A DNA stretch of 64,000 bases from Chryseobacterium rhizosphaerae (GCF_003385455.1 NZ_QNUF01000006.1:169876-233875), one strand, 5' to 3'. Counted from the first letter of the stretch, positions 53,612 to 63,008 are shown. Notes: generated by a model from the sequence alone, not told the origin. Made by a program: numbers and translations.

Positions 53612-55321
53612 TTACTTAATCGTAAGTTTCTTGGTGGTTATTTCGTTTTTTATCTTCAGTTTTAATACATAAATTCCTTTTGGTAAGTGAGAAATATTAA
53701 TAGATTGGTCACTGTTCAAAGTAATATTCAGTTTTTTACCATCCATTGAAAACATTTCAGCTTCAGAAACCTTTTCTCCTTTGATATATACTTTCTCAGA
53801 AGCAGGGTTCGGATATACTACAAGCTGCTGTCTTGCCATCGTATCACGCGTTCCTAATGTACTGTTTTCTGCAGAAGAATTAGAATAGGTTTTGGATGCA
53901 TCTATTGCCTTGACGCTCCAGTACACATTCTGAACAGAAGGATTCAGCTCCAGAAACCATGATGGTGTTGTCACTATATATTTGGCAATATCTGTTGCTC
54001 CCGGCGTTGATCCAACACTGATTTCATATCGTAAAGCATTGACAGGCGTTTTATCATCTGTAGCCCCACTCCACGCAAAATTAAACCTGTTTCCGTTTCT
54101 TGTTAGATTCAGATTCGTGGGAGGTGTAGGCTTTGCATTGGCTTCCGTAGATGTATTTTTAAAAATCTTCGTCAGGGAAGGCATATCAGGATTTGACCAG
54201 TCGAATCCGCTCAACAAAATATCCAGATGGTGATCATTATTAAAATCAAACAGCTGAACAACTCCAGGACCTCCCAGGTTGTATATTCCCGTAGTGGCTC
54301 CCTCAGTAAAGTTTTGAGTGTTTGGATTATACAGATAGGTCTTTACCGCTGCATCATTATCATTCCCGGCAATTATAAAATCATAATAACCGTCATTGTT
54401 TAAGTCTCCAATGCTTATAGAGGCATCGGAAATATCGGGCAGATTAAGCTGATGAGTAGTCAGAGTACCCGTCCCGTCATTCATTAAGACAGCAAAATAT
54501 CCGTTATCACTATCATCCTTTCCTGCCACAAGAATATCCTGGAAACCATCAGCATTAAAGTCTGCAAAGTCTATCTTTCCGCTTGTCAGAGGTTCAAAAT
54601 CCTGGGCGAAGGTCAAAACTCCGGCCTGATTCATGTATACCCTGGAGATGGGGGCTCCATTAATATCAGATCCAATGATGACAAGATCTAAAAGCTGATC
54701 ATTATTAAGATCAACCATTTTAAAGCTACCGTTCTGAGTTCCATCTACCCAGTTTTCAGTCATGTCAAAACCAGCTCCTGTATTCCGGTAAAAATCCAGG
54801 CTGTTTCTAAAACCTCCCCCATGGGAGTATTGAGTTCCATTAAGTGCATAATCCTGTCTTCCGTCGTGATTAAAATCAAAAACTTCTAGAGATCCATAAA
54901 TTTTTCCGGAGAGGTTTTCTTCTTTTACAAAACCTGTTCCCGTATTCCTGAATCTGTATTGTTTATAATTAACCACATCCATATAGCTAAGTCCTGTAGA
55001 GACAATATCCAGCAGTCCGTCATTGTTAAAATCAATAAACTTGATATCTCCCAAATGCGTGGGCCCTACACCAAGCCCCGCATAAGAAGACAATCCTGAG
55101 CCATTATTCTTATAAACTTCATTATAAGTCATATCTGCTGTTCCATCTCCGTCTGAATCTATAGCTCCATTGAATACAATATCCATAGTCCCGTTATTAT
55201 CAATATCAGCGATATCCGCTGCTGAGTAATAAAAATTGTTCATCCCCGTCTGTATTTCAGTGAAATTCTGAGCAGCTAAACAAATCGGCACCATAGACAA
55301 CAGAATATAAATTCTCTTCAT
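53612..55321 (-). CDS. T9SS-secreted FG-GAP/VCBS repeat protein
   Basis: 569 residues from ATG 55321. Signal peptide ends CLAAQ. Seven repeats with a D-x-N-x-D-G-x-x-D calcium motif (DIDNNGTMD, DFNNDGLLD, DFNHDGRQD, DLNNDQLLD, DFNADGFQD, DLNNDGYYD, DFNNDHHLD) suggest a seven-bladed integrin-like propeller. A short FN3-like segment follows (PTNLNLTRNGN...FAWSG), then the type A sorting tail (VYPNPASEKVYIKG...ISHLPKGIYVLKL). Probably cell-surface adhesion or display. The earlier in-frame start lies before the signal peptide. Confidence 0.9.
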   Translation of the reverse strand: MKRIYILLSMVPICLAAQNFTEIQTGMNNFYYSAADIADIDNNGTMDIVFNGAIDSDGDGTADMTYNEVYKNNGSGLSSYAGLGVGPTHLGDIKFIDFNNDGLLDIVSTGLSYMDVVNYKQYRFRNTGTGFVKEENLSGKIYGSLEVFDFNHDGRQDYALNGTQYSHGGGFRNSLDFYRNTGAGFDMTENWVDGTQNGSFKMVDLNNDQLLDLVIIGSDINGAPISRVYMNQAGVLTFAQDFEPLTSGKIDFADFNADGFQDILVAGKDDSDNGYFAVLMNDGTGTLTTHQLNLPDISDASISIGDLNNDGYYDFIIAGNDNDAAVKTYLYNPNTQNFTEGATTGIYNLGGPGVVQLFDFNNDHHLDILLSGFDWSNPDMPSLTKIFKNTSTEANAKPTPPTNLNLTRNGNRFNFAWSGATDDKTPVNALRYEISVGSTPGATDIAKYIVTTPSWFLELNPSVQNVYWSVKAIDASKTYSNSSAENSTLGTRDTMARQQLVVYPNPASEKVYIKGEKVSEAEMFSMDGKKLNITLNSDQSINISHLPKGIYVLKLKIKNEITTKKLTIK

Positions 55322-55493
55322 GTTATTTTTATTTAGATTAATTAAAAACAAAGATAGGCTATTAAATTATTTTCTATGAAGAAACGTTGCATGAAATATA
55401 TCAGGCCTGCTCTACCACCCAATTCCGGCAATTCGGCTATTTTAAAATCAATATTATTAATCAGTAAGTTATTTACAAATATTTTCCAAAAGA

Positions 55494-55525
55494 TTTGTCT
55501 ATCTAAAAAATTCTTCGTTATTTTG
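55494..55525 (+). promoter_or_regulatory. Candidate promoter of the rpmB operon
   Basis: TTTG (55494-55497), 20 nt, then TTATTTTG (55518-55525), a one-mismatch match to TAnnTTTG. It would start the transcript about 30 nt before the rpmB ATG. Confidence 0.4.
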
Positions 55526-55561
55526 CACTCTCAAATATTATACAAATAAGAACATCGAGAT

Positions 55562-55804
55562 ATGTCAAGAATTTGCCAAATAACAGGAAAGCGTGCAATG
55601 GTTGGTAACAACGTTTCTCACGCTAATAACAAAACGAAGCGTCGTTTTGAAATTAACTTATTGGAGAAGAAGTTTTACCTTCCGGAGCAAGATAAGCACG
55701 TAACACTGAAAGTATCAGCTCATGGATTGAGAGTGATTAACAAGATTGGAATCGAAGAAGCTATTGAAAGAGCTACTAGAAACGGATTGATTAAAAAGAA
55801 TTAA
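55562..55804 (+). CDS. rpmB: 50S ribosomal protein L28 (bL28)
   Basis: 80 residues. Opens [29 protein letters not shown], the family signature, and keeps the [15 protein letters not shown] strand. Heads the rpmB-rpmG-DUF4295 operon (6-nt and 19-nt gaps). Confidence 0.96.
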   Translation: MSRICQITGKRAMVGNNVSHANNKTKRRFEINLLEKKFYLPEQDKHVTLKVSAHGLRVINKIGIEEAIERATRNGLIKKN

Positions 55805-55810
55805 TACATC

Positions 55811-55993
55811 ATGGCAAAAAAAGGAAACAGAGTTCAAGTAATCCTTGAATGTACAGAGCACAAAGAGAGCGGTATGCCAGGAATGTCTAGATACATTTCT
55901 ACAAAAAATAAAAAGAACACTACAGAAAGATTGGAATTGAAAAAATACAATCCTGTTCTTAAGAGATCTACCCTTCACAAAGAAATCAAGTAA
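55811..55993 (+). CDS. rpmG: 50S ribosomal protein L33 (bL33)
   Basis: 60 residues, [12 protein letters not shown]...[25 protein letters not shown]...HKEIK. It carries no zinc CxxC pairs, so it is the Cys-less type. Second gene of the operon. Confidence 0.95.
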   Translation: MAKKGNRVQVILECTEHKESGMPGMSRYISTKNKKNTTERLELKKYNPVLKRSTLHKEIK

Positions 55994-56012
55994 TTTATAA
56001 ATATAATTTACA

Positions 56013-56165
56013 ATGGCAAAGAAAGTAGTAGCAACCCTACAAAGCGGTCAGTCAAAAAAAATGACTAAAGTGGTGAAAATGACTAAGTCTTCTAAATCAG
56101 GAGCTTACGTTTTCGAAGAAAAAGTAATGAATGCAGACGAAGTTGATGGTTATTTGAAAAAATAA
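56013..56165 (+). CDS. DUF4295 protein, Bacteroidota-specific ribosome-associated
   Basis: 50 residues: MAKKVVATLQSGQSKKMTKV, then a Lys/Ser-rich stretch, then AYVFEEKVMN and ADEVDGYLKK. DUF4295 occurs only in Bacteroidota and always next to rpmG; from memory a protein of this type is a genuine large-subunit component in Flavobacterium johnsoniae (named bL38), which I could not check. Very basic with a folded acidic C-terminal half. It follows rpmG by 19 nt and ends at a terminator. Confidence 0.88.
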   Translation: MAKKVVATLQSGQSKKMTKVVKMTKSSKSGAYVFEEKVMNADEVDGYLKK

Positions 56166-56186
56166 TCAAGACTTTATTTACAATAT

Positions 56187-56217
56187 AAAAAACTACTCAG
56201 ATTTTGGGTAGTTTTTT
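56187..56217 (+). terminator. Terminator of the rpmB-rpmG-DUF4295 operon
   Basis: Ten-bp stem AAAAAACTAC / GTAGTTTTTT (56187-56196 with 56208-56217) and T-run, 22 nt past the DUF4295 stop codon. Confidence 0.85.
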
Positions 56218-56254
56218 TGTTATCTTTGTTCACCAGATTATTAATCAATAAAAT

Positions 56255-56719
56255 ATGAAAAAGATTCTTGTTCTGTTTTGCACAGCAATTTTTCTATTTT
56301 CATTCAGTCAGAAAACTATGAATACCTTAGAATATAAAAGTTCTCCAAAAGTTTTCAGCATAAAAGGATTGTCACAAGCAGTAAGTATTGATTGTGGAAC
56401 TTCTAAAATGGTTTTATTGTCTGGGCAGGTTCCCCTTGATACGGATGGAAACCTGATAGGGAACAATGTAGAGGAGCAAACACAGCAGATATTCAAAAAT
56501 ATAGACTACGTTCTGAAAGAATATGGAGGAACAACGAAAGACATTATAAAACTAGGAATATTTATTACAGATATTTCTAAAACACCGGATTTCAGAAAAA
56601 TCAGGGATACCTATGTCAATCTTCAAAATCCTCCGGTAAGCAGTCTTGTAGAAGTAAGTGATCTGTTCAGAAATGATGTGTTTATAGAAGTAGAGGCCAC
56701 AGCAGTTATTAAAAAATAA
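56255..56719 (+). CDS. Exported RidA-like protein lacking the reactive Arg
   Basis: 154 residues. Unusually for RidA, it has a clear N-terminal signal-like segment (ILVLFCTAIFLFSFSQ). The chorismate-mutase-like core matches RidA (VLLSGQVPLDTDGNLIG...EQTQQIFKNIDYVLKEYGGT...DIIKLGIFITDIS). The segment holding the imine-hydrolysing Arg (usually PARS-x-VEV) reads PPVSSLVEV, so Arg is replaced by Ser129. It is therefore unlikely to deaminate 2-aminoacrylate like classical RidA; role unknown. Confidence 0.85.
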   Translation: MKKILVLFCTAIFLFSFSQKTMNTLEYKSSPKVFSIKGLSQAVSIDCGTSKMVLLSGQVPLDTDGNLIGNNVEEQTQQIFKNIDYVLKEYGGTTKDIIKLGIFITDISKTPDFRKIRDTYVNLQNPPVSSLVEVSDLFRNDVFIEVEATAVIKK

Positions 56720-56738
56720 ATAAGAATAAACTAAAACT

Positions 56739-57692
56739 ATGAGTTGGTTTAAAAATATTTTCAAAAAGGAAGAAAAAGAAACCTTAGATAAAGGATTGGA
56801 AAAATCCAGCCAGGGATTCTTTGAAAAAATGACGAAAGCCGTAGTCGGTAAAAGTAAAGTAGATGATGAAGTACTGGATAATCTTGAAGAAATACTGATT
56901 GCATCTGATGTAGGTGCTTCTACTACCATTAAGATTATAGGAAGAATTGAAGAGCGTGTTGCCAGAGACAAATATGTTAGCGTAAACGAATTAGATAAAA
57001 TTCTTCGTGATGAAATTTCAGGACTGCTTCTTGAAAATCCTCACGCCGGAACCGGAAATATCGACGCCTCCAAAAAACCATATGTTATTATGGTGGTAGG
57101 AGTGAATGGCGTAGGGAAAACAACGACTATCGGAAAGCTTGCCCACCAATTCAAATCAGAAGGTAAAAAGGTGGTTTTAGGGGCTGCAGATACCTTCAGA
57201 GCGGCAGCTGTAGATCAGCTTACTATCTGGAGTGAAAGAGTGGGTGTTCCTATCGTAAAACAAGGGATGGGTTCCGACCCTGCTTCTGTAGCATTTGATA
57301 CAGTACAAAGCGCTGTAGCGCAAAATGCAGATATTGCTATTATAGATACTGCCGGAAGACTTCACAATAAAATAAATCTGATGAATGAGCTTTCCAAGAT
57401 CAAAAGAGTTATGCAAAAGGTTATTCCTGATGCTCCTCATGAAATTCTGCTGGTTCTTGACGGTTCTACAGGACAGAATGCATTTGAACAGGCGAAACAA
57501 TTTACAGCAGCCACCGAAGTCAATGCATTAGCGGTCACCAAATTAGACGGAACAGCTAAAGGTGGAGTTGTTATCGGTATCTCAGATCAATTCCAGATTC
57601 CTGTAAAATATATAGGCGTAGGTGAAAAAATGCAGGATTTACAGCTTTTTAATGGTACGGAATTTGTAGACTCATTCTTCAAGAAAAGATGA
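56739..57692 (+). CDS. ftsY: Signal recognition particle receptor FtsY
   Basis: 317 residues. SRP GTPase NG domains: P-loop VNGVGKTTTIGKLA (about 125), DTFRAAAVDQL, IIDTAGRLH and KLDGTAKGG. The acidic A domain is very short, as in many Bacteroidota, so membrane targeting relies on the N-terminal helix (MSWFKNIFKKEEKE). Docks the SRP-ribosome complex to the translocon. Confidence 0.96.
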   Translation: MSWFKNIFKKEEKETLDKGLEKSSQGFFEKMTKAVVGKSKVDDEVLDNLEEILIASDVGASTTIKIIGRIEERVARDKYVSVNELDKILRDEISGLLLENPHAGTGNIDASKKPYVIMVVGVNGVGKTTTIGKLAHQFKSEGKKVVLGAADTFRAAAVDQLTIWSERVGVPIVKQGMGSDPASVAFDTVQSAVAQNADIAIIDTAGRLHNKINLMNELSKIKRVMQKVIPDAPHEILLVLDGSTGQNAFEQAKQFTAATEVNALAVTKLDGTAKGGVVIGISDQFQIPVKYIGVGEKMQDLQLFNGTEFVDSFFKKR

Positions 57693-57764
57693 TTTATATC
57701 ATGTTTTCCCTTATATTAGTACACAAATTATTTTTAAAATATTAACAATAAAAAATTTACAACT

Positions 57765-58025
57765 ATGGGAATAATAACATGGATTTTATTCGGTCTTATT
57801 GCAGGAGCTATCGCTAAAATGATCATGCCAGGTACTCAAGGTGGAGGATGGCTAATCACTATTATCCTGGGAATTCTGGGAGCCTTTTTAGGAGGAGCTA
57901 TAGGAGTTTATATTTTACATTGGGGAGATGTTGCCTCATTTTGGAATCCAAGAAGCTGGATCCTTTCTATTGGAGGAGCTTTAATCATTCTCTGGATTTA
58001 TGGAATGGCCACAAAGAAAAGCTAA
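57765..58025 (+). CDS. GlsB/YeaQ/YmgE-family small membrane protein
   Basis: 86 residues with three glycine-rich helices; GLIAGAIAKMIMPGTQGGGW and ILGAFLGGAIG are the family motifs. Homologues are stress-induced in other bacteria. Lies 72 nt after ftsY. Confidence 0.9.
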   Translation: MGIITWILFGLIAGAIAKMIMPGTQGGGWLITIILGILGAFLGGAIGVYILHWGDVASFWNPRSWILSIGGALIILWIYGMATKKS

Positions 58026-58053
58026 TATTTAGCCAATACTTATTATAAAAAAT

Positions 58054-58087
58054 AAAATCCCGGGTCTGAAATCAGATCCGGGATTTT
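58054..58087. terminator. Bidirectional terminator
   Basis: Sixteen-bp stem (58054-58069 with 58072-58087, one G-T pair) ending in T-runs, between the GlsB-like gene on + and sppA on -. Confidence 0.88.
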
Positions 58088-58105
58088 GTTTACAATATAA
58101 TTTAG

Positions 58106-59860
58106 TTAGTCGATTCTAATCTCATAAGGCATTGCCATCTTTACATCAGCCTGAAGCTTTTTGTCAGTAATCTGTTGTAAGATTTCATAATTGGCTTTTC
58201 CTATCTTATTTTTAATCAATTTTGCAGAAACATCTTCTTCATTCAGATCATTAAATATCTGTTCGAAAGGAGACATTCTTTTAGGAAATGAATCTACATG
58301 GTAAGATTTCAATCCTGCTTTCTGTGCTGCAAACTTTATGGCATCATTAAGGGTTCCCAAATCATCTACCAGGCCAATCTGCTTAGCACGTACTCCACTC
58401 CATACTCTACCACCACCGACATTATCAATCTGCTCAAAAGTCTGTTTTCTGTTTTGCGTTACAAAATGTACGAACCTTTTATAGGTACCCTCTACACCTC
58501 TTGTCATCATATTCACTCCATAAGGTGTCACTCCGTTCAGCCCGGAATAATACATAGAGTTAGCATTGGTAGCGACAACGTCTGCACGAATTCCGTTTTT
58601 ATTGGCAATATCTTTAAAATAAGGAATCACTCCAAAAACACCAATTGAACCGGTAAGTGTATTAGGTTCTGAATAGATTTTATCCGCTGCCATCGCCACA
58701 TAATATCCTCCGGAAGCCGCATAGTCCCCAAAAGAAACAATCAAAGGCTTTTTCTTTTTCAGCTGCTGAAGTTCAAATAAAATCTCATCCGACGCATTAG
58801 CACTTCCACCAGGAGAATTGATTCTCAAAACAACCGCCTTCACCTTCTCATCATCCTGAAGTTTTTTAATGTATTTTACATATTTATCAGCATAGATATC
58901 ATTATATCCATCACCATTGTTAATAGATCCGGAAGCATATAATACCGCTACTTTTTCTCCCGACTTATCATCATCTGCATAAGAGCTTATATAATTAGCC
59001 AATGAAACTTTATTTAGCTTTTCATTGTCTTTCAGGCTTAGCTTCGACTTGATCATACCTTCATATTCTGTCTTTTGAACAAGTTTATCCGCAAGCTTGT
59101 ATTTTAATCCCAATTCAGGAATCATTCCGTATAAGCTGTCTACAACCATTTTAAACTGAGCAGTATCAATTTTTCTTGAAACAGCCATTTTATTGGATGT
59201 ATTTTTCCAAAGGTCATTCAAAAGCGTACTTAGCTGCTCTTTGTTCTCCGGAGAAATATCATTCCGTAAAAAAGGCTCTACTGCCGATTTAAATTTTCCA
59301 TGACGTATTACTTCAATACCAATCCCATACTTATCAGCAAAATCTTTAAAGAAAGTAACTTCTGTAGACAATCCTTTCAGCTCAATACCACCTGCAGGAT
59401 TCAGATAATACTGATCAGCTACTGATCCCAGATAATAGGAAGATTGTGAAACCCCGTTTCCATAAGCATACACAAACTTTCCACTTTTCTTAAAATCTTC
59501 AATAGCATTCCTGATATCATCAATCTGGGTCAGCCCGGCATTTAAATCATCCACTTCAATACTGATCCCTTTAATATTATCATCCGTTTTTGCTTTATTG
59601 ATTGCTTCCAACGCATCATATAGAAGAACACTCTTGTTCTGGTTGCTAATTCCGAACAATCCACCTTCCTCTTCAGTAGGGCTGTCTATGATATGTGTTT
59701 TTAAATTAATCGTAAGAACCGAGTTCTTTTTTACCGTCACAGACTTATCATTCCCCATAGAACTGAACACAAGCATCATAATGAAAAAGATGAAAAATAA
59801 AGCGCAAAGTATCACAATTGCAACTATATTTGCCAAAACATTTTTAAAGAAACTTCTCAT
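58106..59860 (-). CDS. sppA: Signal peptide peptidase SppA (long form)
   Basis: 584 residues with one N-terminal anchor (13-33) and two peptidase-S49 halves. The catalytic dyad is Lys191 (GKFKSAVEPF) and Ser383 (AASGGYYVAM), facing the periplasm. Degrades cleaved signal peptides in the membrane. Its ATG is 21 nt from the divergent folK ATG, so its promoter must lie in folK or both genes use very short leaders. Confidence 0.94.
   Translation of the reverse strand: MRSFFKNVLANIVAIVILCALFFIFFIMMLVFSSMGNDKSVTVKKNSVLTINLKTHIIDSPTEEEGGLFGISNQNKSVLLYDALEAINKAKTDDNIKGISIEVDDLNAGLTQIDDIRNAIEDFKKSGKFVYAYGNGVSQSSYYLGSVADQYYLNPAGGIELKGLSTEVTFFKDFADKYGIGIEVIRHGKFKSAVEPFLRNDISPENKEQLSTLLNDLWKNTSNKMAVSRKIDTAQFKMVVDSLYGMIPELGLKYKLADKLVQKTEYEGMIKSKLSLKDNEKLNKVSLANYISSYADDDKSGEKVAVLYASGSINNGDGYNDIYADKYVKYIKKLQDDEKVKAVVLRINSPGGSANASDEILFELQQLKKKKPLIVSFGDYAASGGYYVAMAADKIYSEPNTLTGSIGVFGVIPYFKDIANKNGIRADVVATNANSMYYSGLNGVTPYGVNMMTRGVEGTYKRFVHFVTQNRKQTFEQIDNVGGGRVWSGVRAKQIGLVDDLGTLNDAIKFAAQKAGLKSYHVDSFPKRMSPFEQIFNDLNEEDVSAKLIKNKIGKANYEILQQITDKKLQADVKMAMPYEIRID
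59825..59832 (+). promoter_or_regulatory. Candidate -7 box of folK inside sppA
   Basis: TATATTTG fits TAnnTTTG, lies within the first codons of the divergent sppA gene and would give folK a leader of roughly 44 nt. No -33 match at the expected distance. Confidence 0.35.
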
Positions 59861-59881
59861 AAATCAATCAATTTTTTTAAT

Positions 59882-60298
59882 ATGTCGCAGCAAAAGGTGA
59901 TTTTGTTACTAGGAAGTAACCTTGGAGAGCAAAAAAAAAATTTAGAGCTTGCCTTACAGAAAATTAGTGAAGGTGGAAATAACATTTCACAAATTAGCGA
60001 ATTTTTAATGTCTGAACCCGTAGAATTTGCCAGTTCCAATATTTTTTGTAATATTGCAGCAATAATATTCACTCATCTTTCACCAATTCAACTGCTTGAT
60101 TTTATTAAAGATATTGAAGTTGAAATGGGAAGAAGTAATGATTCAAAAGTATCTGGAGGCTATGCTGATAGAATAATAGATATTGATATCATTACATATA
60201 ATGAATTAAATTTTATATCAGAAAGATTAGAAATCCCTCATAAAAAACATCTTTTTGAAAGGGAATTTTCCAGAGTATTATTAAAAGATTTTATTTAA
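59882..60298 (+). CDS. folK: 2-amino-4-hydroxy-6-hydroxymethyldihydropteridine diphosphokinase
   Basis: 138 residues. Folate pathway: transfers pyrophosphate from ATP to the hydroxymethylpterin. LLLGSNLGEQKKNLELAL start, the EVEMGR signature and ADRIIDIDIITYN (metal-binding Asp pair) are clear. Short for the family but complete. Divergent from sppA (21 nt); the outer-membrane gene follows after 17 nt, so readthrough is likely. Confidence 0.94.
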   Translation: MSQQKVILLLGSNLGEQKKNLELALQKISEGGNNISQISEFLMSEPVEFASSNIFCNIAAIIFTHLSPIQLLDFIKDIEVEMGRSNDSKVSGGYADRIIDIDIITYNELNFISERLEIPHKKHLFEREFSRVLLKDFI

Positions 60299-60315
60299 AA
60301 CATAAAACATACTGT

Positions 60316-61428
60316 ATGAAATTAGGTTTATTATTATTGGCTACACTGCCAATTGCAGCTTATGCGCAAAACAACAGTACTACAGTTAATTCTTCAACTG
60401 AGTACCCTAATACTTTTTCTTCAGGTTCCGCTAACGTACAACCATTCGACAACAAATCCAAACGATTCAATGACTGGTCAATTTCTGTGGGTGGAGGTGC
60501 TGCATTTATGGTCCACTCGGATCTTAAATCAATCAATAAGGACAAAACAAACTGGGGTTACAATGCTTACGTAAGCGTAGATAAGCAAATTTCTCATACT
60601 TTCGCTTTAAGCGTAATGTATATGAGAGGAGAAACTAAGCAAACAGGCCAGCTTCCAGGGGCAGCAGGTCAGTTAGCAGGTGTAGGTACCGCTACAACTC
60701 AATTTGATCAAATATCTTTACTAGGGGATATCAACTTCTCAAATTTATTAAGAAGAACTGATAATCATTCTCCTTACAGATGGGCATTCCATGGATATGC
60801 AGGAATTGGAGTTCAAGGGTTCAGAACCTCATTGCATGATAATGATGAATTCAGATGGAGCAATAGTCCAAAAAGAGTTCCTCTGTTTATCAAACAGGAT
60901 ATTGATATCAACTCTATCTTCTATCAAGGAGGTGTAGGGGTAAAATACAATGTTTCAAAACTTATTGATGTTGAAGCAAGAACCATGTACATCATTAGTG
61001 GTGATGATGAATTTGACGGTGGCGGATGGGCTGATGCCAATGATTATGATCCAGCGTCAAAAAATTCAAAATACAACATGCTTAATCCGAGAAGATCTGA
61101 TAATGCATGGACAGTTAGTTTAGGAGTGTCTTTCAAACTAGGAAAACATGCTTCTCACTTAGCATGGCATGATCCACTTCAGGAAGGATATTACAGACTC
61201 AATGTTTTAGAAAACGCTACAAATGATCTTGTGGTATGTGAAAAAGGAGATGCTGATAATGACGGAGTATGTGACGATTGGGACAGACAACTTGATACTC
61301 CTGCAGGAGCAAGAGTAGATGGTGCAGGTGTTGCTCTTGACATGGACCTTGACGGAGTTATAGATTTATATGATAAATGCGTAACGGTTCCGGGACCTGT
61401 AGAAAACAACGGATGCCCAACAAAATAA
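60316..61428 (+). CDS. OmpA-type outer-membrane protein lacking the OmpA domain (paralogue 1)
   Basis: 370 residues. Signal peptide ends AYAQ. A beta-barrel region (about 40-270) is homologous to the next two genes (YPNTFSSGSANVQPF...KRFNDWSISVGGG). It is followed by the same calcium-binding thrombospondin-type-3 linker (KGDADNDGVCDDWD...NGCP), but the protein stops right there (CPTK), so there is no peptidoglycan-binding OmpA domain. Either a lineage-specific short form or the remnant of a deletion. Part of a tandem array of three. Confidence 0.85.
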   Translation: MKLGLLLLATLPIAAYAQNNSTTVNSSTEYPNTFSSGSANVQPFDNKSKRFNDWSISVGGGAAFMVHSDLKSINKDKTNWGYNAYVSVDKQISHTFALSVMYMRGETKQTGQLPGAAGQLAGVGTATTQFDQISLLGDINFSNLLRRTDNHSPYRWAFHGYAGIGVQGFRTSLHDNDEFRWSNSPKRVPLFIKQDIDINSIFYQGGVGVKYNVSKLIDVEARTMYIISGDDEFDGGGWADANDYDPASKNSKYNMLNPRRSDNAWTVSLGVSFKLGKHASHLAWHDPLQEGYYRLNVLENATNDLVVCEKGDADNDGVCDDWDRQLDTPAGARVDGAGVALDMDLDGVIDLYDKCVTVPGPVENNGCPTK

Positions 61429-61469
61429 GGTAAGCGATTTATCAAAAAAATATCAAATAATAATACACG

Positions 61470-62993
61470 ATGAAATTTAATTTAGCAATTGCTGCATTAG
61501 CACTGGCAATCCCCACTGCTATATATGCGCAAGACAGCATTGCAGTTTCTAATGGAACGTATCCTAATACATTCTCTTCAGGATCTGCTAATGTTTCCCC
61601 ATTTACTAACCAATCAAAGAGATTTAATGACTGGTCGATTTCAGTAGGTGCAGGTGTTCCTCTCCTTCAATCGGCAGATTTGACATCAATTAAGAATGGA
61701 AATGGTAAAAACCTTTTCGGATACTCAGCTTATGTAAGTATCGATAAAGCCATTACTCATGCTTTTGGTATTAATCTACAGTATGACAGAGGAGAAACGA
61801 GACAAGGTTGGTTCAATACTAAAGATGCTGCTCCTGATGCTACGGCTGTAGGTGCAAGAACTCAGTATGATGCAATCTCTATCTTGGGAGATATTAACTT
61901 CTCTAACCTTTTAAGAAGAGTAGATAACCATTCTACATACAGATGGGCTCTTCACGGATATGCAGGGGTAGGTACTATTGCCTACAGAGCATATCAGAAA
62001 GACAGCAAAGGGCAGAGATTAATGACGGAAGTAAAACCTTTCAAACTAGGTTCTATGTTTATGCAGGCTGGTGCAGGTCTTAAATTTAAAGTAAACAGAA
62101 GAATCGACCTTGAAGGTAGATTGATGTATGTTGTTACCGGTGATGATGAATTTGACGGTGGCGGAGATGCATACAGCGCTATCAACAAGCGTTCTGAGCA
62201 GGTTTCAGATAATTTCTTCAACGCTACTTTAGGACTTTCCATCAAGTTAGGAAAACATGATTCTCACTTAATGTGGCATGACCCACTTCAGGAAATCTAT
62301 TACAAGCTTGATGTGCTAGCGAATAAAAAGCAGGATATTGAAGTATGTAAAAAAGGAGATGCTGATAACGATGGTGTATGCGACGACTGGGACAGACAAC
62401 TTGACACTCCTGCAGGAGCGAGAGTAGATGGTGCAGGTGTTGCTCTTGACACAGATTTAGATGGCGTTATTGACCTTTACGATAAGTGTGTAACTGTTCC
62501 TGGACCTGTGGAAAACAACGGTTGTCCTATCAAGAAAGATAACAATCAAACCGCAGTAGAAGTAGAGAAATCACTTAAAGATATCTACTTTAATTTCAAT
62601 AAAGCTACGATCAGACCTGAATCTAACAGTAAATTAGATCTTGCCGCTTCAATTATCAAGGAAAACGGAGGTAATTACCTACTGACTGGTCACACGGATA
62701 GCAAAGGAAATGCAGCTTATAATCTAAGATTATCCAAAGAAAGAGCTGCTGCAGTAGTTGGTGCTCTTGAAAACAGAGGTATCAGTCAAAATGTACTGAA
62801 ATCGAAAGGAGTAGGTTCTGCCGAAGCTACAATTCCTGCATCAGCTTCTGATGCTGAAAGATTAGCAGACAGAAAAGTTACTGTAAAATTCATAGAAGCT
62901 TCTGAATGGAATTCTATCCAAAAGAAAGATTATGAAGATGCTCCTGTAAAAAAATCAGTAAAAAAAGTTACTGCTAAGAAAAAGAAAAAATAA
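61470..62993 (+). CDS. OmpA-family outer-membrane porin-like protein (paralogue 2)
   Basis: 507 residues. Signal peptide ends IYAQ; eight-strand-type barrel (about 35-275), thrombospondin-type-3 repeats (KGDADNDGVCDDWDRQ...DLDGVIDLYDKC), and a complete OmpA C-terminal domain (about 365-480: IYFNFNKATIRPES, GHTDSKGNAAYNLRLSKERA). The very basic Lys-rich tail ends the protein. Anchors the outer membrane to peptidoglycan. Almost identical in DNA to the next gene over the last 600 visible bases of that gene. Confidence 0.93.
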   Translation: MKFNLAIAALALAIPTAIYAQDSIAVSNGTYPNTFSSGSANVSPFTNQSKRFNDWSISVGAGVPLLQSADLTSIKNGNGKNLFGYSAYVSIDKAITHAFGINLQYDRGETRQGWFNTKDAAPDATAVGARTQYDAISILGDINFSNLLRRVDNHSTYRWALHGYAGVGTIAYRAYQKDSKGQRLMTEVKPFKLGSMFMQAGAGLKFKVNRRIDLEGRLMYVVTGDDEFDGGGDAYSAINKRSEQVSDNFFNATLGLSIKLGKHDSHLMWHDPLQEIYYKLDVLANKKQDIEVCKKGDADNDGVCDDWDRQLDTPAGARVDGAGVALDTDLDGVIDLYDKCVTVPGPVENNGCPIKKDNNQTAVEVEKSLKDIYFNFNKATIRPESNSKLDLAASIIKENGGNYLLTGHTDSKGNAAYNLRLSKERAAAVVGALENRGISQNVLKSKGVGSAEATIPASASDAERLADRKVTVKFIEASEWNSIQKKDYEDAPVKKSVKKVTAKKKKK

Positions 62994-63008
62994 TTTTTTA
63001 TAACAAGT

